Source: Nitriliruptoraceae bacterium (lineage in GTDB: Bacteria; Actinomycetota; Nitriliruptoria; Nitriliruptorales; Nitriliruptoraceae). From it: a stretch of DNA of 6,526 bases. Position 1 is the first letter of the stretch, and each line of letters begins with the position of its first letter. The notes below the pieces were generated by a model. It saw only the letters and a program-made list of their open reading frames with translations. It ran no database searches and was not told where the DNA came from. A program made the translations under genes and the position numbers. This document shows, in pieces, positions 1-4,434 of the stretch. The stretch covers positions 1-6,526 of the forward strand of contig PWEU01000345.1 of assembly GCA_003554005.1 (NCBI GenBank). The letters run 5' to 3'.

Positions 1-105
1 ACGAGCACGTGGCCGACGAGCACGTGGCCGACGAGCACGTGGCCGACGAGCACGTGGCCGACGAGCACGTGGCCGACGAGCACGTGGCCGACGAGCACGT
101 GGCCG
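1..105. repeat. 15-bp perfect tandem repeat, at least 7 copies
   Basis: Seven identical head-to-tail copies of the unit ACGAGCACGTGGCCG fill positions 1-105. A decayed copy (ACGACCTCGTG...) follows at 106-116. The array reaches the left edge, so more copies probably lie outside. The unit is five codons long, so gain or loss of a copy keeps the reading frame, and each unit encodes Ala-Asp-Glu-His-Val. Every unit contains the palindrome CACGTG. Exact identity at the DNA level, including wobble positions, points to recent expansion by slippage or unequal recombination. Confidence 0.97.
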
Positions 106-632
106 ACGACCTCGTGAGGTCGGAGGCGGACGAGGACGCGCCAGCACCCTCGGCCGGCGCCCCCTCCTCCGAGGTGGCAGCAGCGACGGCCGAGGTCGCC
201 GACGACCCACCAGCTGCGGCGACACGATCGGGCCCTGCCCGGGAGGAGGTCGTGGAGCCGGCACCGCGCCAGGGCAGCGGACGTCGCGCCCTGGTCCTCG
301 ATGAAGACCCCGCCATGCGGGGGTTCCTGGAGGCGCTGCTCCGTCGAGCCGGGTGGGAGGTCACTGCGGCGATCTCCGTCGAGGAGTCGGCCGACGTCCT
401 GCAGAGCACGCGGTGCGACGTCGCGCTCCTGGACCTGGTGCTGGCCCTTGGTCGAGACGGGGTCGGGTTGGTTGAGTTGGAGCGCACGCAGCCGGGCATC
501 CGGCAGCGCCCCGCCTTCATGGCCGATGACCCGCCAGCCACCGGCAGGGTCGACGGCCGGCCGGTGCTCACCAAGCCGGTCGTGTGGTCGGACCTGGAAA
601 CGGTGCTCGGGACGCTCACGGCGGCGCTTTGA
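1..632 (+). CDS. Receiver-domain protein with acidic ADEHV tandem-repeat N-terminus (5' partial)
   Basis: The frame is open from the left edge (first full codon at 3) and stops at TGA 630-632, so the true start lies upstream; the GTG at 9 is only a repeat valine. The protein starts with ADEHV pentapeptide repeats (to about nt 105), then an acidic Ala/Pro-rich linker (about nt 106-278), then about 117 residues resembling a CheY-like receiver domain. Visible receiver landmarks are the acidic Asp-Glu-Asp triplet (nt 300-308), the putative phospho-acceptor Asp in ALLDL (nt 432-434) and the conserved Lys in LTKP (nt 573-575). The usual switch Thr/Ser is not obvious: the matching stretch reads AFMADD. 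No DNA-binding or enzymatic output domain follows the receiver, so it may act through protein contacts, like single-domain regulators, or its output lies upstream of the window. Partner kinase and pathway are unknown. The receiver assignment is fairly firm; the role is not. Confidence 0.8.
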   Translation, partial: EHVADEHVADEHVADEHVADEHVADEHVADEHVADDLVRSEADEDAPAPSAGAPSSEVAAATAEVADDPPAAATRSGPAREEVVEPAPRQGSGRRALVLDEDPAMRGFLEALLRRAGWEVTAAISVEESADVLQSTRCDVALLDLVLALGRDGVGLVELERTQPGIRQRPAFMADDPPATGRVDGRPVLTKPVVWSDLETVLGTLTAAL

Positions 633-657
633 CCGGATCGTGCCGGCGACGTACCCT
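629..657 (+). promoter_or_regulatory. Candidate promoter for tRNA-His
   Basis: A TTGACC hexamer (629-634) is followed after exactly 17 nt by TACCCT (652-657), a reasonable -35/-10 pair for a high-GC actinomycete. The -35 box overlaps the TGA stop of the receiver gene. Transcription would start near 664, about 28 nt before the tRNA. This is a match by eye only. Confidence 0.4.
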
Positions 658-662
658 CCGCC

Positions 663-686
663 GACGCGCCGGGTGACCGGCGCGTC
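663..686 (+). terminator. Strong hairpin, 10-bp stem with GTGA loop (terminator or tRNA leader)
   Basis: GACGCGCCGG (663-672) pairs perfectly with CCGGCGCGTC (677-686) around a GTGA tetraloop, which fits the GNRA class. No T-run follows, as is common for actinomycete terminators. It lies 31 nt after the receiver stop codon and ends 5 nt before the tRNA-His, so it could end the receiver transcript. It would also form the 5' leader of a tRNA precursor started near 664. Confidence 0.5.
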
Positions 687-691
687 ACCTT

Positions 692-767
692 GGTGGGTGT
701 AGCTCAGTTCGGTTAGAGCGCCGCGTTGTGGTCGCGGAGGCCGGGGGTTCAAGTCCCCTCATCCACC
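692..767 (+). tRNA. tRNA-His (anticodon GUG)
   Basis: The full cloverleaf can be drawn. The acceptor stem is 693-699 with 760-766, with one G-T wobble. The D stem is 702-705 with 716-719. The anticodon stem CCGCG/CGCGG (721-725 with 733-737) carries loop TTGTGGT and anticodon GTG at 728-730. The T arm is 743-759 with loop TTCAAGT. The extra G at 692 (G-1) faces C73 at 767, the identity element specific to histidine tRNAs. The CCA tail is not encoded and must be added after transcription. A tRNA-Lys follows 51 nt downstream. Confidence 0.97.
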
Positions 768-782
768 CTCCCGATGCGGGAG
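768..782 (+). other. Small hairpin after tRNA-His
   Basis: CTCCCG (768-773) pairs with CGGGAG (777-782) across a 3-nt ATG loop, directly after the tRNA-His discriminator base. It may help define the 3' end for processing or weakly terminate transcription. No T-run follows. Confidence 0.3.
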
Positions 783-818
783 TAGGGCCGGTCAGCTACG
801 GTCGCACGCTCGCATCAT

Positions 819-891
819 GCGCCGCTAGCTCAACTGGCAGAGCATCCGGCTCTTAACCGGCAGGTTCGGGGTTCGAGTCCCTGGCGGCGCA
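819..891 (+). tRNA. tRNA-Lys (anticodon CUU)
   Basis: The acceptor stem GCGCCGC/GCGGCGC (819-825 with 884-890) is perfect. The D stem is 828-831 with 840-843. The anticodon loop CTCTTAA (850-856) gives anticodon CTT at 852-854. The T arm is 867-883 with loop TTCGAGT, and the discriminator is A891. CCA is not encoded. The outermost anticodon-stem pair (T845 with C861) is mismatched, which is minor. A TACGGT hexamer at 797-802 could be its own -10 box, but no good -35 was seen, so co-transcription with tRNA-His is also possible. The 3' half of tRNA-Lys genes is a known kind of integration site, but no second copy of it was found in this window. Confidence 0.96.
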
Positions 892-896
892 CGCAG

Positions 897-957
897 GGCT
901 GAGTGAGCGTTCCCAGATTCCTAACTGAGAGTTGGGGGCTGGGACGCTCACTCAGCC
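897..957. repeat. 61-bp extended palindrome (REP/MITE-like or tRNA terminator)
   Basis: The arm 897-916 (GGCTGAGTGAGCGTTCCCAG) pairs with 939-957 (CTGGGACGCTCACTCAGCC) over 19 bp with one bulged T. Inside it, CCTAACT (920-926) pairs with AGTTGGG (930-936) around a GAG loop, with one G-T pair. The whole segment could fold into one long, nearly continuous rod. It starts 5 nt after tRNA-Lys, so it could end the tRNA transcript. Its length and near-perfect arms also fit a dispersed palindromic repeat or a very short mobile element. No T-run follows it. Confidence 0.85.
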
Positions 958-991
958 GCGTTTCAGGGCGTTTCGGGATGTGCGCAGCAGT

Positions 992-1015
992 AGGAGGCCG
1001 CGTGGACGGCCTCCT
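992..1015. terminator. Hairpin with 9-bp perfect stem, possible bidirectional terminator
   Basis: AGGAGGCCG (992-1000) pairs perfectly with CGGCCTCCT (1007-1015) around the 6-nt loop CGTGGA. It lies between the + strand tRNAs and the minus-strand transposase, where a bidirectional terminator would be expected. No T-run follows on either strand. Confidence 0.45.
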
Positions 1016-1072
1016 GGATGCCCGGTCAGGGCTGTTGACGCGTTGGGATGGCGTCGGACCCATGTGGTGTGG

Positions 1073-1092
1073 GCCGACCTCGCGAGGTCGGC
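1073..1092 (-). terminator. 20-bp perfect palindrome after the transposase stop codon
   Basis: GCCGACCTCG (1073-1082) is the exact reverse complement of the adjoining CGAGGTCGGC (1083-1092). It starts 7 bp beyond the transposase stop. In RNA it would form a stem of about 8 bp with a tight loop, which could terminate the operon. As DNA with no spacer between the arms, it could equally be a dimer binding site or a transposase or recombinase recognition sequence. Confidence 0.45.
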
Positions 1093-1099
1093 TGTCGGG

Positions 1100-2743
1100 T
1101 CAGGGGAGTTGTGGTGGGCCGTTGGTGGGACGGGCCTCGTGCTGCTGTGTGAGGTTGGGTTGGAGCTGGTCGCGGTCTTCGCGTCGGCGTTTGAGGGTGC
1201 GGACCATGGCGTTGTAGTGCTCGCCGACGGCGCGGTACACGCGGCGGGACTCGCGGGTGTGGGTGCGGCCGGAGGGGGGTGCGAGGTCGTGGGAGAGTTG
1301 GAGGTTGCGGGTCATGCCGAGGATGCCGGCGAGGAACGTGATGGGTTGGATGCCTCGGATGCGGACGTCATGGCGTCCTCCGGTGAGTTTGACGTTGTGG
1401 CGTAGGTCGCCCATGACGCCTTCGGAGCGGGAGCGGGCGGCTGAGTAGATGTGCATCCAGGCGCGGGTGCCGTAGGGGAACGGCTGCCAGGTGCGCATGG
1501 GGTGGTCGGAGATGCGGGTGGTGGCGGTGCGCTGTTCGGGCTGGTGGGCGAGCCGGACGTTGTCGGGGTGGTCGAGTTTGATGCGGATGGTCCCGTCGAT
1601 GGTGGGGTGTGCGAGGGGCTTGTAGGCCCAGTGGTCGATGCGGTCGAACTGGGCGAACCACTGGTCGAGCCGTTCGAGCCATTGGTCGGCGGGTGCGCCT
1701 CGTCCTTGGGGGTGGGTGGTTGGGAAGAACGGCTGCCCGTCGAGGTCTGCGTGGAACGGGGCGAGGTTGACATCGCCGGGGACGATGCGGCCCATCCAGT
1801 AGGTGGCGCCGGTGGGCGGGTGTTGGCCGGTGGCGTTCTGTTGGTGTTCGCCGAGTTCGGTGATGACGTGGCCGTGGTGGGTGTTGACGGCGTCATGGAA
1901 CTGTGGGGAGTTGCCCATGCCGCGGTCGACGGTGACGGTGTCGAGGATGGGGATGTGGCGGGTGACGTTGTCGATGAGTTGGGCGGCGGTGCCGCCTTCT
2001 CCGGCGGAGCCGGTCGCGATGACGATGGACACGAGGTAGGGGGTGGTGAGGTCGTCGGTGGGGTCGAACAGGGCGGCGATGAGGGCGCTGTAGCCGAGGA
2101 CGATGCGTGGGATGTTCCGCCGTTTCTTCCCGTTGCTGCTGGCTTTCCGGTTGTACTCACGGATGTAGTAGGACCAGTCGGCGTTCGGGTCGGCGTCGAG
2201 TTCGTCGGTGGGGCGTTTCGCGGCCCACATGGGGATGTTGGTTCCGTCGATGGTGAGGTGGCGGTGGTGCCGGTGGCGGCGTGGGATGGCTGCCCAGAGC
2301 AGGTCGGTGACGAAGTTGTGCAGGCCGTCGGGTCCGTCGAGGGTGAGGATGGTTTCCCAGGTGCGGTGGAACCGGATGCGGACCTGGTCCAGGGTGAGGT
2401 TGAGCATGTGGGTGCGGCCGGTCTCGGCGGTTTCGTCGGCGTCGGCGGGCCGTAGTGGCAGGCCGAGGCGTTGTTGGACGGGCAGGTCGAGGCGTTGGAG
2501 GACGCCGAGGATGCGTTCGTGCTGGTAGGCGGCACCGCGGTGGGCGTTGAGGGCGATGGCGACGAGGAGTGGCAGGGTGGTGAGTGCGCTGGTGGGGCCA
2601 GGGCGGGACGCGCGGTAGGTGTCGATGCGTTGCGGCCAGCCGGTGCGTTCCACGACACGGATGATGCGGCTGATGCCGTCGTCCACGGTGCGGACGCGTC
2701 GGCGGCGGTCGTTGTGCCGTTGGGGGGCAACGAGGTGTTTCAT
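1100..2743 (-). CDS. DDE-type transposase
   Basis: A 547-residue protein that would catalyse DNA strand transfer of a mobile element. The likely catalytic triad in this numbering is Asp166 in LTIDGTN, Asp273 in VTVDRGMGN and Glu441 in SRSEGVMGD, in the order and context of IS4/IS1182-like DDE_Tnp_1 transposases. The gap of about 168 residues between the second Asp and the Glu is long and suggests an insertion in the catalytic core. The C-terminus is basic (RTLKRRREDRD). The frame stays open upstream to 2869, but the ATG at 2743 is preferred: it overlaps the TGA of the preceding gene as ATGA, has AAGGA about 10 nt upstream, and the extension is Arg/Pro-rich and antisense-like. Translation is therefore probably coupled to the recombinase-like gene. 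I could not assign an IS family, and no internal stop or frameshift is seen. Confidence 0.85.
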   Translation of the reverse strand: MKHLVAPQRHNDRRRRVRTVDDGISRIIRVVERTGWPQRIDTYRASRPGPTSALTTLPLLVAIALNAHRGAAYQHERILGVLQRLDLPVQQRLGLPLRPADADETAETGRTHMLNLTLDQVRIRFHRTWETILTLDGPDGLHNFVTDLLWAAIPRRHRHHRHLTIDGTNIPMWAAKRPTDELDADPNADWSYYIREYNRKASSNGKKRRNIPRIVLGYSALIAALFDPTDDLTTPYLVSIVIATGSAGEGGTAAQLIDNVTRHIPILDTVTVDRGMGNSPQFHDAVNTHHGHVITELGEHQQNATGQHPPTGATYWMGRIVPGDVNLAPFHADLDGQPFFPTTHPQGRGAPADQWLERLDQWFAQFDRIDHWAYKPLAHPTIDGTIRIKLDHPDNVRLAHQPEQRTATTRISDHPMRTWQPFPYGTRAWMHIYSAARSRSEGVMGDLRHNVKLTGGRHDVRIRGIQPITFLAGILGMTRNLQLSHDLAPPSGRTHTRESRRVYRAVGEHYNAMVRTLKRRREDRDQLQPNLTQQHEARPTNGPPQLP

Positions 2744-3900
2744 GGCCGCCGTCCTTGGAGCCAGGCGACGGTGTGGCTGGCGGGTCGCGGGTCGAGGTAC
2801 GGGCGGAGCCGTTCGATGGTGCGGAGACTGTCGATTCCGGCGGCGTCCGCGAGGACGTCGACGGGGCAACCCTCGTTGAGGAGGGTGACCATCCAGGTGT
2901 GACGGAGCCGGGTGGCGTTGAGACGCACGGCGGCGCGCCTGTTGAACTGTTCCGCGGCGCGGCTCATCATCCCTTCGCGGGTGTTGTTGGTGCCGCCGAC
3001 GACGAGCTGCCCGTCGAGTTGGTGGCAGGCGTCGAGGGCACGGTCAGCCCACGTGTGGTGCAGGGGGATACGGCGCGGGTTGGGGGCGCCGAAGTCCGCG
3101 ACGGGGACGCCGTTGACGATGTGGATGTTGTCGGCCCACAGGTCCCGGTAGTCCTGCGGGTGGGGTCCGGCTGCGAGCCCGACGGCGATGACGGCCTGGT
3201 AGCGCGGGTTGCCGGTGGTGGCGGTCAGGTTGGTCGCGTGGGCCCAGAGTTGTTGCACCTCGCGCTGCGGGTGGGGCTCGACGATGGAGGTGTGTCCGTA
3301 TCGCTCGTTGGGTGGGGGCCAGCTGGCGGGTTCGTGGCGCCGTCCGATGGTGCGAAGCCAGGACCGGTGCCGCCCTTGCGAACGGGTGGACTGGTCGGCG
3401 AGGACGTCTCGACAGAACGCTTCGACGTGCGTTGGGGACAGCGGCGGGTAGTGCCGGCTGCCGGGGTCCCAGATGCCGGACGTGTAGGCGTTGTCGCAGT
3501 ACGCGGCGACGAGTGAGGTGTTGTTCCGGACGGAGCTGAGCCCGTCGAAGTCGCAGGCGTGAAGGATGTCTCGGACGACGTGCGCGTAGATGGCCCACCG
3601 TTCGGGCGGGATGTCGGTCGGCGTGTAGTTGTCGATGAGGCGGGCAACGGGACCCGCGTAGTCGATGGTGACCATGTGCTCCCCCGGTGCGGTCACGTGG
3701 GCTTGGAAGTCCCACGTGTCGACCTGGCCTGGGTCGAACGCACGTTCGGAAACGTTGGACGTTAGATGGCCGTGGCCGCCGCCGCTACTTGTCAACTGAT
3801 GTTCGTGTGGTGCGGGGTCGTGTTCGTGCGGGCGGCGCATGTGGGGCCGTTCTGTAGGCGGCAGGTTCGGGTGGTGCTGCCTTGAACAGTCGAACGCCAC
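2740..3900 (-). CDS. Tyrosine-recombinase-like protein, catalytic residues apparently degenerate
   Basis: A 386-residue protein read with the GTG at 3900. Residues about 84-180 look like the helical core-binding (SAM-like) domain, and about 205-386 like the catalytic domain of phage-type integrases. The landmark TRLRHTWMVTLLNEG (330-344) matches the usual H-x-L-R-H-T-F signature and keeps Arg333. Other active-site positions differ: His247 where the first Arg is expected (AAGPHPQD), Thr330 for the first His, Ile356 for the H/W of the LGH box, and a Tyr (368) about three residues beyond the usual spot. It may therefore bind DNA without cutting it. The first 75 residues are His/Pro/Gly-rich and of doubtful reality. 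ATG 3840 and ATG 3675 are alternative starts, and the latter has GGGGGAG just upstream. It is first in the operon and overlaps the transposase by 4 bp. The fold is fairly sure; inactivity is inferred. Confidence 0.72.
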   Translation of the reverse strand: MAFDCSRQHHPNLPPTERPHMRRPHEHDPAPHEHQLTSSGGGHGHLTSNVSERAFDPGQVDTWDFQAHVTAPGEHMVTIDYAGPVARLIDNYTPTDIPPERWAIYAHVVRDILHACDFDGLSSVRNNTSLVAAYCDNAYTSGIWDPGSRHYPPLSPTHVEAFCRDVLADQSTRSQGRHRSWLRTIGRRHEPASWPPPNERYGHTSIVEPHPQREVQQLWAHATNLTATTGNPRYQAVIAVGLAAGPHPQDYRDLWADNIHIVNGVPVADFGAPNPRRIPLHHTWADRALDACHQLDGQLVVGGTNNTREGMMSRAAEQFNRRAAVRLNATRLRHTWMVTLLNEGCPVDVLADAAGIDSLRTIERLRPYLDPRPASHTVAWLQGRRP

Positions 3901-3974
3901 ATCTCAAGTGCTTGTTTTCGTAGCGTTACGTTTCTAGGGTCCGTGTTCGGTCACCACACGACGAAAAGACCCGC
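3901..3974. promoter_or_regulatory. Divergent promoter region between recombinase-like and zinc-finger genes
   Basis: This 74-bp spacer is relatively AT-rich for the window. On the + strand TTGTTT (3912-3917), a 17-nt gap and TAGGGT (3935-3940) form a plausible -35/-10 pair for the zinc-finger gene. An imperfect palindrome CGTAGCGTTACG (3919-3930) lies between these boxes, where a bound repressor would block both directions. No convincing minus-strand promoter was picked out. If the recombinase-like gene starts at ATG 3675, its control region would be about 300 bp and include this spacer. Confidence 0.4.
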
Positions 3975-4349
3975 ATGCGCCCCACCGCCTGCCAGGTCTG
4001 CGGATACCGGCCCCTCGACCAACCCGACCGAGGCCGCCCCCGCCTCTACTGCTCCACCGCATGCCGCCAACGCCACTACCGCGCCCAACGCACCGCCGAA
4101 TACAACCGCCTCAAAGCCGCCGAACACACCCGACAACACACCAAAGAAGAACCCCCGAAGCCCACGCCCGCCGGGCCCGTCGACACCCCCGAACGTCAAG
4201 CACTCCACACCATCCGCACACTGCTCAACGACCCCGCCGTCACCGCCGCCACCACCAAGTCCCCCGCACTCGCGAACATCATCGTCCAAGTGGACACACT
4301 CGCAGCAGAAGCGATGGCAACCACGAACGAAGAGCCCTCGTTCAGATGA
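3975..4349 (+). CDS. Small four-cysteine zinc-finger protein
   Basis: A 124-residue protein starting at ATG 3975, with a purine-rich GAAAAGA 6-12 nt upstream. The N-terminus has two cysteine pairs, Cys6-x2-Cys9 and Cys26-x3-Cys30, followed at once by the basic RQRHYRAQR (31-39). This layout (YCSxxCRQRxYR) is a recognisable treble-clef or ribbon-type zinc-binding motif of short actinobacterial proteins and suggests nucleic-acid binding. Residues 40-56 look like a charged helix, 57-70 a Pro-rich linker, and 74-115 two predicted helices that could form a dimerisation domain. It is transcribed away from the recombinase-like/transposase operon and ends 85 bp before the methyltransferase gene. It could regulate either neighbour or be an accessory transposition factor. 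The zinc site is read from the sequence; the role is inferred. Confidence 0.7.
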   Translation: MRPTACQVCGYRPLDQPDRGRPRLYCSTACRQRHYRAQRTAEYNRLKAAEHTRQHTKEEPPKPTPAGPVDTPERQALHTIRTLLNDPAVTAATTKSPALANIIVQVDTLAAEAMATTNEEPSFR

Positions 4350-4434
4350 GACAGCGAACAGGCCCGCCGACCATTGAAGAACGAGTCGCATCCCATCAGT
4401 AAGGTGCAAACGCTGGTCCGCCAATGGGGGAACC
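4350..4434 (+). promoter_or_regulatory. Intergenic region upstream of the methyltransferase gene
   Basis: An 85-bp spacer. TTGAAG at 4374-4379 could be a -35 box, but the hexamer 17 nt later (CAGTAA, 4397-4402) is a poor -10, so a separate promoter is uncertain and read-through from the zinc-finger gene is possible. GGGGGA at 4426-4431 ends 3 nt before the GTG at 4435 and is the likely ribosome binding site, with tight spacing. No terminator hairpin for the zinc-finger gene is evident. Confidence 0.3.

Larger units (their letters stand above)
958..1099. other. Gene-free spacer between convergent tRNA and transposase units
   Basis: No credible gene is seen here. Open frames crossing it run through the tRNA-proximal palindrome or lie antisense to the transposase, and none resembles a known protein. 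The stretch contains the two palindromes listed separately (992-1015 and 1073-1092). If the transposase operon is part of an insertion sequence, its downstream end should fall in this spacer or just left of it. Confidence 0.6.

Noticed and set aside
1..105. CRISPR-like array of short repeats
   Set aside because: The 15-bp units are directly adjacent with no unique spacers and are read in frame as protein, so this is a coding tandem repeat.
1451..2455. 334-residue open frame on the + strand
   Set aside because: It is the antisense shadow of the DDE transposase, rich in Gly/Val/Asp with no recognisable domain, while the minus strand shows a full DDE triad.
2744..2869. N-terminal extension of the transposase to a start at 2869
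   Set aside because: The added 42 residues are almost only Arg/Pro/His/Ala and lie entirely over the 3' end of the upstream gene. The ATGA overlap at 2740-2743 with AAGGA upstream is the better start.
2755..3516. 253-residue open frame on the + strand
   Set aside because: Antisense to the recombinase-like gene, low-complexity Gly/Val/Asp composition and no domain. The minus frame has the integrase signature.
4354..4372. Right terminal inverted repeat matching part of 1024-1040
   Set aside because: The reverse complement of 4354-4372 shares only broken matches (GGTC, GGGC, TGTT, CGC) with 1024-1040 and needs gaps. That is expected by chance in GC-rich DNA.
3943..4377. 144-residue + strand frame overlapping the zinc-finger gene
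   Set aside because: Pro/Thr/Ser-rich composition typical of an out-of-frame read of high-GC DNA. The overlapping frame from 3975 carries the four-cysteine motif.
4371..4427. CCATTG/CAATGG inverted repeat upstream of the methyltransferase
   Set aside because: Only 6 bp of pairing separated by 45 nt, too weak to call a structure or binding site.
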